Source: Acanthosepion esculentum (Eukaryota > Mollusca > Cephalopoda > Sepiida > Sepiidae). Taken from it: 64,000 bases of DNA. The DNA lies in contig OZ038498.1 in assembly GCA_964036315.1 (NCBI GenBank), forward strand, positions 9,506,861 to 9,570,860. The letters are read 5' to 3'. The position numbers were made by a program, and so were the translations under genes. This document shows positions 42,151-54,594 of this stretch, piece by piece. Each line of letters starts with the position of its first letter. The first letter of the stretch is position 1. The notes below the pieces were generated by a model. The model worked only from the letters and a program-made list of their open reading frames with translations, did not search any database and had not been told where the DNA came from.

Positions 42151-42866
42151 AAATAGTGTAATTTAGTGACTTTAGATTATATACCCACGACAAAATTTTC
42201 GAATAATGTGACAATAAATATTTTCACGCAAACTTGTCTTCAGATGGTTTACCACTGAATGTCGGCCATTTTAAGGCTGGTCGCATAGGGGCTGTGTTGT
42301 GTAGACCGCTTCTTCACTAGAAGAACTGGCTCTGCGCTCAGTAGTAGCGTGTCCTGTGTGCAGGAACTTAAAAAAGGCTAGCTCCTTATAAACAAATACC
42401 ATGGATTCAAATTGCTCCTGTGTTTCGGAGTGCCGGCTTTCCTCAACATCAGAGTCCTGATCTCGGTCTGTTCAACTATTCTCCGTATTTATTTACATGA
42501 AATCACCCAAAAAAAATTTTCAATTATTCTCCATATTTATTTGCATGATATAATAGAAAAAAAGACTTTCCTACTTTTTGTATACTTGAAATAAACCAAA
42601 AAGACACTTTTCAATTATTTTCCTTATTTATTTAAATGATATAATTGAAAAATACCCTTATCAATTTTCCAATTTTTTGTATACATGAAAGAAGATGAGA
42701 AGTGACTTTTCAATATATTCTTCTTACTTATTCGCGTGAAATAAGCCAAAATGAAACTTTTCAGTTTTTCTACTTATTTATTTACATGAAATAAAACCAA
42801 AAAGAATTTTCTTTTTAAATTATTGTACAAATTGGGGATTTTAAAAATATTTTCAAAGTTATTGCA
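42151..42866. other. No gene; imperfect AT-rich repeats
   Basis: From about 42470 the sequence drifts into loose repeats of 'ttatttacatgaaataa' (42490, 42535, 42625, 42780), perhaps an old satellite. Confidence 0.5.
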
Positions 42867-43935
42867 TTCATTTTTATTCAATAATGGAGATTCAATATTT
42901 TTTTATTCAATAATAAAGGTTCAATAATTTTTATTCAATAATAGAGATTCAATATTTTTTATTCAGTAATGGAGATTCAATAATTTTTATTCAATAATAG
43001 AGATTCAATAATTTTTATTCAATAATGGAGATTCAATATTTTTTATTCAATAATGGAGATTCAATATTTTTTTATTCAATAATGGAGATTCAATATTTTT
43101 TATTCAATAATGGAGATTCAATATTTTTTTATTCAATAATGGAGATTCAACATTTTTTCTTCAATAATGGAGATTCAATTTTTTATTCAATAATGGAGAT
43201 TCAATATTTTTTATTCAATAATGTTGATTCAATATCTTTTATTCAATAATGGAGATTCAATAATTTTTATTCAATAATAGAGATTCGATAATTTTTATTC
43301 AATAATAGAGATTCGATAATCTTTATTCAATAATAGAGATTCAATATTTTTTATTCAATAATGGAGATTCAATATTTTTTATTCAATAATGGTGATTCAA
43401 TATTTTTTATTCAATATTAGAGATTCAATATTTTTTATTCAATTATAGAGATTCAATAATCTTTTCTTCAATAATGGATTCAATATTTTCTTCAATAATG
43501 GAGATTCAATATTTTTATTCAATAATGGAGATTCAATATTTTTTATTCAATAATGGAGATTCAATAATTTTTCTTCAATAATAGCGATTCAATATTTTTT
43601 ATTCAATAATAGCGATTCAATATTTTTATTCAATAATAGAGATTCAATATTTTTTATTTAATAATGGAGATTCAATATTTTTATTCAATAATAGAAATTC
43701 AATATTTTTTATTCAATAATGGAGATTCAACATTTTTTATTCAATAATGGAGATTCAATATTTTTTATTCAATAATGGAGATTCAATATTTTTTATTCAA
43801 TAATGGTGATTCAATATTTTTTATTCAATAATAGAGATTCAATAATCTTTTCTTCAATAATGGATTCAATATTTTTATTCAATAATGGAGATTCAATATT
43901 TTTTATTCAATAATGGAGTTTCAATATTTTTTTTT
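42867..43935. repeat. Minisatellite, about 29-bp unit, over 30 copies
   Basis: Unit 'attcaataatggagattcaa' plus 'tattttttt', with regular variants 'aatagagattc' and 'aataatttttattc'. Confidence 0.95.
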
Positions 43936-44654
43936 AATTTACTTTCAATTTCTCTGTGCCCTCTTGAAAGTAATCCACTTGGTCTTCACAAATTTTTTTA
44001 ATAATAGAATTTTCAATGCTATTTTAGTCTGTGATCATTTCTATTTTTAATTTGTTTTTTACGAAATATTAAAAGGAAATAATTCAATAATTCTGTCACG
44101 GAAATCAATTCAATCCAGTATTAATTCAATAAGTCCTTATCCCATCTATTTTTGGTCTGCTTTCTTAAGTTTAATAAAAAATTTTGAAAACTCATTGGCT
44201 GCAATTCCTTGTTAACTGTTGGTTTGGTGCAACTCTCATTTAAACTGAACTAAATCTGATTGGAAATTGACGAGAGCCTCTTTACTCTTATCTATGAAGG
44301 ACAAATACGTGTTTGGTGTACACCTGGTGGAACGAATACTCCAGTGACTACTAAAGGTACTGTTAAACACGATCAAAAAAATCAATGTTTGAGGTACATT
44401 CTCAGCCACAGGAGTTGGTAATTTGTACAAAATCAAGGGAATAATCGACTGGCATCAATAACACAACATTCAAAGGATTCTGTTAATCGCACTGAAAAAT
44501 GACAAGTAAGATTTTCAGGAATAAACTTACCTCTCAAATATGAAAGAAAATATTTTCAATTATGTAAGCATTAACTCTGGTTGAGAGCCCACGAGAAGCA
44601 CCTGGGTCCTACAGCTTTCACAGCCTTGGCAGAGCGTTGGAACCCAGATTAATT
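43936..44654. other. No gene recognised
   Basis: AT-rich spacer. Confidence 0.4.
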
Positions 44655-44662
44655 CGCTAGAG

Positions 44663-44963
44663 CAGGGTCGGCAACCTCTTGTTATCTATGTGCCGACTTA
44701 GGGTTTTAAAATCATTCACAGTGTCAACAGCATACGTAATTTTTATACAAGTCAAGCTCAATATCCCTGTTCTACAATATATTTTATATAGTAATATATA
44801 GTGTATATACTTTAGTACATATTAAAATTGAAACAGCTAAATATCTTCTTTGCGTTGTAGTAGTTATTGGTTCGGACTTCGTGATGTCATTTACGGCTGC
44901 GTATCGTGGGAAATTGCTTGGCGTGTCACGCGTGGACCACTTGCTGTAGGTTGCCGACCCCTG
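44663..44963. mobile_element. hAT-type MITE, 301 bp
   Basis: Ends 'cagggtcggcaacct' and, inverted, 'caggggtcggcaacct', flanked by 8-base direct repeats CGCTAGAG (44655-44662) and CGCTAGGG (44964-44971). The ends and 8-base duplication are those of hAT elements; no transposase is present. Confidence 0.88.
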
Positions 44964-45260
44964 CGCTAGGGGTCCTGGAGGACAACGTCTTTCCAGCGGC
45001 TGCGTGGCATGCCGCAACATTCCACAATTTTTTTGTTTTTGTTTATTTGTTTTATTATTTTTGTAAGGTTTTCAGAACAAATATTTATGTTCAGTTAATT
45101 TGGAAAAGAAAAAAATTAAATATCTTAGGGAATTTTTCTTTTTAACACTAAAAATTGTCGTCACTCCTCCAGGCTTTCCTACCGCCCGGCCTACACTCCT
45201 CCCCCCTCTATTGGACACGATTAGAGGCTTAAACCTTGTTTCGTGTTTAGGAAGGGGTTC

Positions 45261-45264
<4 letters not shown>

Positions 45265-45304
<40 letters not shown>
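45265..45304. repeat. (CT)n microsatellite in LINE 5' UTR
   Basis: About 40 bases of CT. Confidence 0.95.
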
Positions 45305-45307
<3 letters not shown>

Positions 45308-45667
45308 GCCTCTGTACTGGTGCCGCTGTGTTTCTCCCGTGATGCGTGCAGTCTGTGGCATTGCCTGTTCATTCTGAGGGTACACGGTTGACAGTTCCCT
45401 GGTTGCTGTTTCCGACTGGTAGTTAGGAGCCCTAACTCTTGCGTAGCGTCTTGAGCGGCCGCTCTAATCAACAGTTGCATAATATCGGGGTGTCTGTAGT
45501 GCCATGTTGCGCATGGATAGGTGTCCCTGCAGTCATCTCCGGTGGGCAACCCTGAGGCCACATTATGATTCAGGCTGTGCCAAACCCCCTCTCTGCCCGC
45601 GTCATGGGTGATAACCTTCGGCTTCCTTTAACTCAGGCCTTCTCTTTTTCCAACACCAATTATCCAC

Positions 45668-48518
45668 ATGAATTACAAAAACCAGAAATATAAACCTAAA
45701 CCAGCCTTCGAAAAATCACCCAAACCTTTAAATATCTCCTTCTCCAACATCCGTGGCATTAGAACCAACTTCTGCGGCGTTGAATCTTTCCTCATTGCTA
45801 AGTGCCCGGATATACTGGCCCTGTGTGAGACCAATCCCTTCCTCTGATCTCTCGATCCCTGGATACCTTCCTCTCCTCAGAAAAGACTCTCTAACCCACA
45901 TGCATGCCCTGGGTATCAAGGACCATCTCCCTCTGGCTAGAGAGTGCTCTCTCGAATCGCCGGATCATTCGTACTTGTGTCTCCGGCTCTCTCTTCTCAA
46001 TGCTGAAAGCTATCTTTTCTTCCTCTACCGTTCTTCATCCTCTCAGGACTGTGGAATACTCGATGTCATTTCTGACAGCATAGATACGTACGCTCACATA
46101 TTTGTGTTTGGCGATTTTAACGCCCATCACAACCAGTGGCTTAAGAACGCTACTACCGACCTCGCAGGCATTCATACTCTCAACTTTTCAGTCTCTCAAT
46201 CCCTCACTCAGATAATCGATTTCCCCACGCGTTTTGCTTACAACCGTGACTGTAAGGCCTCACTCCTCGACCTGTGTTTTACCTCCATCCCTGAGTCTTG
46301 TAGTGCCACGCAGCTCTGTCCTATCGGTAACTCCGATCATGCTGTAGTGTCTGTTAGCATCTCCTTCAGTCCCACCCCCTGCAAGGAGCCTCCTACCACC
46401 AGAACCACATTCTGCTACCAACGGGCTGACTGGGACTCGTTTCGTGACTTCCTCCGCGATGTCCCCTGGGATGCTGTATTTAAGCTCCCCATTCAAGATT
46501 GTGCTTCAGAGGTCTCCTCCTGGGTTAAAGCTGGAATCGACGCTTTCATCCCCTCCAGGAAATTCAAGGTCAAACCGCGCTCCTCCCCCTGGTTCACAGC
46601 GGCTTGCTCAGCCGCCATTGCCCATAGGAACCACTTCTTCCACCGTTTTCGTAGTGATATGTTCGACTTCAATAAACGTCTATTTACCTCTAACCGTAAC
46701 GAGTGTAAGCGTATCCTCGACGATGCCAAGTCACTATTTGCTGCTCGGATGAAGGAACGTATTGCATCCCGCAAATTTGGCTCCAAAGATTATTGGCGTC
46801 TCTGCAAGAGCGTTCTGAACAATAACAAACCCTCCATTCCTCCCCTGTTCAATCAGTTTGTGGTCCTGACCACCTCTGCCGACAAGGCCGAATGCTTTGC
46901 TCGGAAGTTTTCTTCCAATTCAACGCTAGACTCTTCCGGGGTACCCTTGCCCGATTTCCCTCCCAGAACTGAGGCACTCTTGAACGGATTGCACATAACC
47001 CCGTCGTCGGTATTGGGCATTATTTCTAACTTAGATCACCACAAGGCTACTGGTGGTGACGGGATACCAGCCATTGTCCTGAAGAAATGCGCGCATGAAC
47101 TGGCGCCTGCCCTCTCTAAATTATACAACCGCTGCCTCAAGGAGTCCTGTTTTCCTGACTGCTGGATGTCCTCAACCATTGTTCCTGTCTTTAAGAACTC
47201 TGGTGACCCCTCCGACTCTTCAAATTACCGTCCTATCAGTCTCCTACCCCTCTTCGGCAAAGTCTTCGAGGCCATTATCAACACCGAAGTGATTAATCAT
47301 CTGATATCCCATGATCTGCTCTCAGACAAGCAGTATGGTTTCCGCTTTGCCCGATCTACGGCCGATGTGCTTACGGCCATCACTGAATTTGTCTGCCAAG
47401 CTATCCATAATAACGGTGAAGCTCGTGCCGTGGCCCTAGATATCTCCAAAGCGTTTGATAGAGTTTGGCATGCCGGCCTTCTTCGCAAGCTCCAGGGTTA
47501 TGGTATCACAGGTCGATTGTTTGACCTAATACAATCATTCCTGTCAAACCGGGAATTGAAGGTCGTTCTCAGTGGATTCATCTCCAGCTCCTATCCCACT
47601 AACGCAGGTGTTCCTCAAGGCTACATCCTAGGCCCTACTCTGTTCCGCATATTTATAAACGACCTTCCTGACGCCATAGACTCCCAAGTCGGCATCTACG
47701 CTGACGACACCACAATTTACTCCTGCCTCAAACACAAATCTAGTGATGCTGACAAAGTTAACCTGGCAGCTCAAATTGAAAAGGACCTCCAATCGGTTGT
47801 GAACTGGAACGAGAAATGGATGGTTAACTTTAACGCCTCTAAAACAAAACTGCTCTCTATTAACCACCACAAGGATCCATCCCTGCATCCCATTAGAATG
47901 TCTGAAGACCAACTTCTCGAGAGCTCCTCTCTGCGGCTGCTCGGTCTCACGCTGTCCGCTGATCTGAGATGGAACAAATACATCGAGTCAGTTGCATCAT
48001 CCACCACAAGGAAAGTTGGTTCCCTGTGCCGAGCCAGGAAATCTTTCTCCCCGGAATCGATCCTCCAAGTCTATAAATCGACTATTCGACCTTGCATGGA
48101 GTATTGCTGCCATATATGGTCTGGAGCACCTGCTGTTTGCCTCAGGGTTCTTGATAAGATCCAGAGACGGATATGCAATGTGATTGGCCCTGATCTGTCA
48201 TCTCGTCTGCAGTCGCTCTCTCACTGACGCGATGTTGCCTTGCTCTGTCTTTTTTACAAATACATTCACGGTAATTGCTCCGAGGAGCTGCTTTCGCTTG
48301 TCTCTAGGCCTCATGAATTTAAACGTCCTACGAGGCTGGCATCCCGTTCCCACCCCTTCACCGTTGAAACTGTTAGATGTAGACGTCTCTTCTACTCCAA
48401 TAGCTTCATGTCTCGCACATCTCGCCTGTGGAACTCCCTTCCCTATTAGTTTCCCTAACAAATACAATCTCCAACGGTTTAAGTGTAGCGTCAATCGACA
48501 TCTCCAGTTGCCTTGATC
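45668..48518 (+). pseudogene. LINE endonuclease-reverse transcriptase (Jockey/CR1 type), three lesions
   Basis: The likely start is ATG 45668. Endonuclease: 'NISFSNIRGIRTNF', 'ILALCETN' (catalytic Glu), then a frameshift near 45845, 'HIFVFGDFNAHHNQW' and 'GNSDHAVVSV' (S-D-H). RT: 'SNYRPISLLPLFGKVFE', 'ALDISKAFDRVWH', 'AGVPQGYILGPTLF', catalytic YADD at about 47697-47708 and 'LRLLGLTLSADLRW'. A TGA at 48225-48227 breaks the C-terminus (the following codons continue the family sequence, 'RDVALLCLFYKYIHG', so it looks like CGA to TGA). A further frameshift near 48450 precedes the end at 48518. The middle 2.4 kb is open. No ORF1 was seen upstream. Confidence 0.85.
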
Positions 48519-48740
48519 TATCCACTTCCCTTCTCCACATCCTTTCACCTTTCATTCCTATCTGCTCTCGCTCCAAATCTTCTGTAACCCCCTTGCCTTG
48601 ATCGACCCACTGTCTTTCTCTTTCTCCACATCCTCTCCTTTACCACTCCTATCTGCTCTTCCTCCAACCCTTCTATAACCCCTTGCGTGATAGTGGCCTC
48701 CAGCCTTGCTTGGGGTGATACGCTTAAAAAAAAAAAAAAA

Positions 48741-49161
48741 CAATGTTGAAATGTTCACGATGTATGGAAATTAGCAATTAATTGACAAAATATTTCCACA
48801 AAGTTTTCGAATAAAATAACATATTCCCTCAGCAAATGCTTAATTAATGAAAAAGTGTTGAAAATTTTAATTAAATAAAGTAATTCCCTGATTGTTGATA
48901 CATTTTCAAAAACAGAGAAGCGTTTTATTTATTTTTGTTTGTTTTCATTTTTTTTTTAAATACATCCATTTTGGTGATAAGTATTCTTTTCCCGTTAGCC
49001 TGAGGGTAAGATCCGCAATGTCGATTTCATTTTCATTCAAATTGTGTATGTATACTTGTGCATAAGCATATATACCTTAATTCAATGACAGACTTAAAAT
49101 AATTCGGCAAAATGTTATCTATTATCGAATATAATTACGAAAATGTTATCCATTACCGAAT
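48741..49161. other. No gene recognised
   Basis: AT-rich flank downstream of the LINE poly(A). Confidence 0.4.
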
Positions 49162-49645
49162 ATCAGTTATGTGCCATGTGTGATACACGCTTAGGCGATC
49201 ATGTATCTTTCGATACATGACTGACGTTTTCCCGCAGTAGGTTGCCATTTCTTTCTGCAGTAGACCAGTTACCATCCAAGGCTATAGAACCCGGTCTGTC
49301 CTGCTATTTACCCATAGCTGGGGGGAGAAGAATAGGATTCATACCTTTCCCAGGGGTATTATCACATAAGTGAATGTAATGGATTCGACTGAAAAGTCAG
49401 TCAGTTATGTGCCATGCGTGATACACGCTTAGGCGATCATGTATCTTTCGAGGTTTGACAGTAGTTTGCCATTTCTTTCTGTGGTAGACAAGTTGCCATC
49501 CAAGGCTATACAACCCCATCTGTCTTGCTATTTACCAATAGCTGGGAGGAGAAAAAGAGGATTCATACCTTTCCCTGGTATATTATCACGTAAGTGAATG
49601 TAACGGATTCGACTGGTATTCGAACTCGGCTCTCCGATTTTGAAT
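49162..49645 (-). repeat. Direct duplication of an about 240-bp SINE-like unit
   Basis: 49162-49397 and 49404-49614 are direct copies ('gatacacgcttaggcgatca', 'ccatccaaggctata', 'taatggattcgactg'). On minus the right copy begins with a tRNA-like box B 'gagttcgaataccag' (49617-49631), suggesting a minus-strand SINE whose body was duplicated in tandem. Confidence 0.75.
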
Positions 49646-50270
49646 TCCAGTCGAATCCATTACATATTACCGAATATAATAGTCTAAAAAGTTCAATAAA
49701 ATTATATAGTTATCTGAATTTTTTGTGTTTAACAAATTAATGTGATTTCGCCGAAAATTAGTCGTACAATTATTTTCTCTTTCCACATGCCATTTTATCT
49801 GAATTCATGAAATCAAATTCGAGATTCAACTCATTCTTGTCCTCTGTACTTTAGTTTTACGCGCCTTTCTTTAAAACTGGGTTGAGATAAGAAGACAACT
49901 GCTGTTGACTTATGAACTTAATAACAGCTCACGGGCTACCGCGCGTAAATATTATCTTTGCTATGCTTTAAGCAAAAAGTATTTTACAAAATCCAATTAA
50001 CTAATCCTTAGATTTATTAATTTTTCATTTTTGATATTGCAAATCATAAGAATGATTTTAATTTTTCGCTTCAGGGGAAAATAATCTAATTTTGCAACAA
50101 GTAGCGACAGTAAACGCTGTTAAAATGAAATAAACAGTTGGCAAAAGATGAAAAGCGGTTCATTTCTACCTATGCGTTCCATATTCTCAAAAGAAAATAT
50201 GTGACATAACATACACTAGGTCTGCAGGAACGAAAAAGAACTGGCATGACGGGGGTACAATGATCGAGAG
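49646..50270. other. No gene recognised
   Basis: AT-rich; no motif found. Confidence 0.4.
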
Positions 50271-50292
50271 GTATCCCACATCGACTAAACAA

Positions 50293-50346
50293 TGGCCACC
50301 TGAAGATGGCAACGGGGTACTTAACAGAAAGGTTGTCAATAATAGT
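50293..50346 (+). ncRNA. Degraded hammerhead-like motif, relative of 20229-20276
   Basis: CTGAAGA at 50300-50306 and GAAA at 50337-50340 with the shared 'ggggtactt' apical loop, but the helix II partners no longer pair. Confidence 0.3.
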
Positions 50347-50384
50347 ATCTGTAATAAAAATGATAATAATAGATCGAATAAATT

Positions 50385-50716
50385 AAAGTGGATAAAGACG
50401 TTGGTTAAATCCAGTGACAAGGCCCAAAGAATTGTGAGTTCAATACCAGGCCACAACAGTGGTGAACTAAAATTGCAGTGTTGAGTTAAAGGGAAATAAC
50501 AGATACATCCGGAAGAGACATGGCACGTGGAACTAGAACTATCTACCCCGGTAGACGAAATAAAGAGTTCGGTTCGAAATCCCAATCCCCTGAAAAGGGC
50601 CGGAGCGTACAATAGCCGAAACGTTGTGAATATGTCATTGAAGATGAGGATAACAGTCCGAATAATGTAAATAATGCAAGCAATCATAATATCTCATCTC
50701 AGAGATATAGACAGAA
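50385..50716 (+). mobile_element. SINE-A copy, most complete
   Basis: tRNA-like head ('gttggttaaatccagtgac', box B 'gagttcaataccagg' at 50438-50452), then 'gggaaataacagatacatcc', 'gacatggcacgtggaac', the hammerhead-like segment with CTGAAAA (mutated) and GAAA at 50618-50621, and the tail to 'cagagatatagacag'. It defines the family layout at about 330 bp. Confidence 0.78.
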
Positions 50717-51007
50717 ATTAAAGTATATCTTTAAAATGAAATTCAAAATTACTAATGCTATCTTGTAAGAAATATTTGTTTTAAATATTGATTGGCAAAT
50801 ATTTGTTCTAAATATTGTTGGTGCAGTAAAATAATATATATTATTCCTTATTAAGGGGTTATCTCCCCTTAATAGACATGTTTTAAAAATCGCCATCTTC
50901 GTTTACACACCGTGAGTCCTTCTGAGTTGAAAAAAACCTGTATCGTCAAAGGTGTTTTCTCCAGTCTCGTATTTCGCCACAATTTATTCAACTCAAAATT
51001 ATTTGAA

Positions 51008-51326
51008 ATGGACAAAGCTGGAAAAATTCAGTCAGGACCCGAATTCACAAATCGCTGCTAATGGAAATTTTGATACCGGACATTCGGCAATTACTTGGAC
51101 GCTATTCAGACGCTTGGTGTAATGCTGGATAAATTCAGTGTCTTGTTAAGTCACATAGACCGGACAGTGTATGATTACATAGAAAACTGTAATGCATACG
51201 CGGAAGCCGTACAAACGCTAGAAAACATTTATGTTAAGCTAACGAACGAGATTTTTGCTCGTCACCTCACGTCGTCACCAGAAACCTGAGGAATCAGTCG
51301 ACCAGTTCCTACTGCGTGAGTTGTCT
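51008..51326 (+). pseudogene. Gypsy-type gag fragment, part 1
   Basis: Starts 'MDKAGKIQSGPEF' at 51008. After stops it reads 'LGVMLDKFSVLLSHIDRTV', 'YDYIENCNAYAEAVQTLENI' and 'YVKLTNEIFARH', then in another frame 'QKPEESVDQFLLRELS'. This is the capsid region of an LTR-retrotransposon gag; the 'QKPEES(V/L)DQ(F/Y)L' block is characteristic of that group as I know it. The reading is cut at 51326 by a solo LTR and resumes exactly at 56383 with 'KDCNYKPVTAESY'. GTCT at 51323-51326 is the target-site duplication. At least two frame breaks. Confidence 0.75.
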
Positions 51327-51432
51327 TGTGGTAATTACCACCACCATCACACACATACATACATAGAAATCGTTCGACAAGCATTCATTGGTTAATCTTC
51401 TCAAAACTAGCTCGCTGATTGGTCAATTCCGA

Positions 51433-51518
51433 CCAATCAAATCGCCTGCACGCGAGGAATGAAATTTCCCGCGTACTATGGTTGAGCCGGTCACGTGATA
51501 CACCATCTTATATAAACA
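51433..51518 (+). promoter_or_regulatory. LTR U3 core promoter
   Basis: CCAAT-type 'gaccaatcaaatcg' at 51431, E-box CACGTG at 51492-51497, and a TATA box 'ttatataaac' at 51508-51517, correctly spaced and ordered for a Pol II promoter within the LTR. Confidence 0.6.
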
Positions 51519-52113
51519 AAACACGAGTGGTTCTCTGTCTCTTTTCTTTCTCTTTCTCCGTCTATTCGTCACTCTTGCGTCTCATTACTTGCTGTCAAAA
51601 TGTAACCTTCAAGAACTCTCGTCTTGACCATGCAGTCAGACCATGGCGTTCTATACTCCAGGCCAAGTCATGGCGCAACTGAGAGCCAGAACTGCAGGCC
51701 TATTGAAAAATGTAGGATTTTCAGAAATTTTAGAAGAAAATGAAGTCAACCACTTTATGAAATACTTAGAATAACATTTTTATTCACACCTGAGGATAAT
51801 AGGATGTGTTGAAAGATAAATAAATGAAAATATGTATTTTTGCTATGAACACTGATAATTATTAAACAACACAAAGGGGTAATTATAATTTCTGGTAAAA
51901 GATATATTGAATCAGAAATTTATATTATTTACAGGTGTCACTGAATCCTTTATTCAATATATTCCCTGTGAGTGAATAAAGACTTTGGTTTAAATTTACA
52001 TTATAGTTACTGGGTTTGACAAACAGAACCCGAGAAGGCTGGAAGACATCAGCCGAAGTGTGTACATAACAATCAATCATCGCAGAAATATAGACAAATA
52101 AAACAAAATCATT

Positions 52114-54594
52114 CTAGGAAAGTTTCAAAACTTTTAGAGATGGTTCTTTTTCTGATCTAGGTGTGCCATGTTTGCAAAAATTTTTAAAAACTATATTTGC
52201 AAAAATAGAAGCAAGCTTTTTCTCCATGTTGAAAAAATGAAACTCAGAAATAAGCATAAAAATGTTACTTAATGATTTATAGCAAACCTTTTCCTTTATT
52301 GTATGGAAAAGGATGAAACAAAAAAATAACCATTGACAAATGTGGTTAGAAGCAACTTTTAGTTTTCCACGGTCAATTAATTTGGTATATTTTCCATACT
52401 TTTCATAATAAAAATGGGTTTCACATTCACTGGGTTGATTATCATTTCTTGTAATATATCCAGCTATGTACACAAGAGCCATTTTTATTTCATTGGAAAG
52501 AGATGGTTCTAAATTTTCCAGATTGTCAAATATTTCTGAACCTTCCTCACAAAGTTTATAATCACAAGATGTACATTGGTGACCTGGATTAACATCAAAT
52601 TCATCAATATTTACATTTTGATTTAAAAGTAAAGATGTCTGCTTAATACATTGTTGAACATTTATAAAGTAGGTTCCACCTGATCCTTGGCGAAGTTTAC
52701 CAAATTCTTTTTCTAATGGATTGCCCAAGTAGTACATATTTATGACTTGTAGCTAAAAGGTGTCGAAATAGACTAACAATTCCATTGCAAGTATGATGTA
52801 TGGCAGTAGCAGTGTTTTGGGATAATTGCTTTTTACGATTACCTTGACTGCCAGCCATATTAAGAGCCATTTTACCAAATTCAATGATAAAATCAAGTCG
52901 GGTGTCATTTGGAGATCTGATTTCAGCTTGTAGAGGATCATTATGTAATTTATCAATTTGAAGGGATTTAACATTTAAAATTTTCCACCATGTCAAAACC
53001 TTGTTTATGAAGAGGGCAGTATCATTCTTACCTGCACTTATGTCAGACTGAGTGAGAAGTGCATTATATGTTTTTTCAGAAAACACTCTGAGGCAAGTAC
53101 AAACCCGTTGTCTTTCTATTGGCTTTGGAGCAATGGAAATTTCATTTAAATCTGAAAGTTTGACTAGTCTTTCAGATTCAAAACGATATAACTGTTTAAG
53201 ATGTGTCCATTTTGCAACTCGACTTACTCCATCATCATCAAAGATTAGTTGTCCTGTTTTTTCTGTCAGCCACGAATTGCGAATATTTTTCAACAGATGA
53301 ACATAATCAAAAAGCAAATGTTTATTATCTTCGGTTAACCAAGGTTTTTCAGGAAGTGTAGGATATAATTTAAAAAAAGCTTGATTTACGCAGTTGCCAT
53401 CACATATAATAGTCTTTACATTAGCTGGTACAGATGTGATAGCTTGGACTGTTAACTCAATTTGTTCAAATAAAAAGGCGGATGTTAATTTTGAAATTGG
53501 AATCAATTTTGTAAGAAAATTTGGACCCCCATTGAGACATATTAACATTATACTAAGTACTGTTTGAGCAAGTACAGATGGATTGTCAACTGATTTACCA
53601 AATAGTTGTTTTCTATGATATAGCAACATCTTTTTTATATATACTTCATCATGGAGAATTATGCACCCTTTTTGACTGGTATTAAGAGTATTAAATATAG
53701 ATAACAAAAAAAGATTTTTCTATAAGTTTTGAAACTTTTGACGTCATCCTTCCTAATGTTGCTAATGAGGGTAATTGAAAATCATATCTTAATTCATTAT
53801 ACAATGTCCGTGATCTTGCATAGTACCCAAAAGCACGCACAACTATATCTGAGCTGTATTTCATTCCAACCATTTTGGGAGCCATTGCTAAAAATTGTTG
53901 ACTCAGGATATTTTTCTTGTGATCAAAAGCCATAGAATTTAAATATCGGATGGTTTCTTCCAGTTTTGACCAAGTATCAACTGTATTTATACGATTTTTG
54001 AACAGGCTGCTAATATAACACTTAACTCCATAATGAAATGTTTCAAAGCGCAAATTGTTATAAATTTTCAACATAAAGAGAGGAATACCATCAATAGATT
54101 TTGATGATTGAACAGTTAAAATATTTTCATCCAAAAATGCTACAACTGGACATATAAAGTCTTTTTTGTTGTTAAGCAGACTTTCTTTCAAATTTGTATA
54201 ATTAATTTTATCTAATTCTAAAAAAGCATAAAGTTCATCAGCAATTTGATTTCTAACAGTACCGGAGGTTTTTTTTATATTCCTTTGAACAGCTGAGGGT
54301 GTTGGTATTTGACTACTTGGCACACCTGGCCATACAGATGGTGGATTTTTTGACGTATTTTTCCATTAACTTTTATGGTATCAAAATTTGAAGGCCAATG
54401 TTGTTGACAAATAACAGTATTGTTAGTAACATTTAGATTGGCATTTGGAACTGATTTTATCCATTGCTCTCTCTCGTCTTTGTTTTTTGGAAAACGATAA
54501 ACTCGTATTTTATTAATCTCACCACACATAGATTTTTGTCTTGCTGGCTTCTGTAATTTGTTTTGCAAGCAAACACACAGCACTTCCGGGGCAT
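52114..54594 (-). pseudogene. THAP9/P-element transposase in four overlapping frames
   Basis: Start ATG at 54594-54592. The THAP DNA-binding domain (C2CH) opens 'MPRKCCVFACKTNY' and continues in the next frame 'IRVYRFPKNKDEREQWI' and 'VICQQHW' (C-x2-H). Next, 54323-53691 carries the middle region ('SLATLGRMTSKVSKLIEKS'). 53707-52697 holds the catalytic and GTP-binding-like core: 'ILHDEVYIK' (first Asp), 'IICDGNCVNQAFF' (second Asp) and 'LFDYVHLLKNIRNSWL'. 52737-52114 reads 'NPLEKEFGKLRQGSGG' and 'ALVYIAGYITRNDN' to the C-terminus. The total is about 830 residues, normal for THAP9-like enzymes. The frame breaks fall at an A/T run near 54535, T6 at 54346-54351, A7 at 53706-53712 and near 52730. 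No stop interrupts the segments between breaks. P-element introns are an alternative for some joins, but I see no convincing splice sites. Confidence 0.85.

Larger units (their letters stand above)
45155..48740 (+). mobile_element. Jockey/CR1-superfamily LINE, nearly full length
   Basis: GC-richer than its surroundings. 5' UTR about 45155-45667 (5' limit estimated), containing a (CT)n at 45265-45304; ORF2 45668-48518; a pyrimidine-rich 3' UTR; and a 15-base poly(A) at 48726-48740. Fragments of the same family lie at 12235, 13205, 19086 and 57959. Confidence 0.8.

Noticed and set aside
45753..45755. GTG at 45753 as the LINE ORF2 start
   Set aside because: Family endonuclease sequence begins upstream in another frame from ATG 45668; the GTG is only the first start-like codon after the frameshift region.
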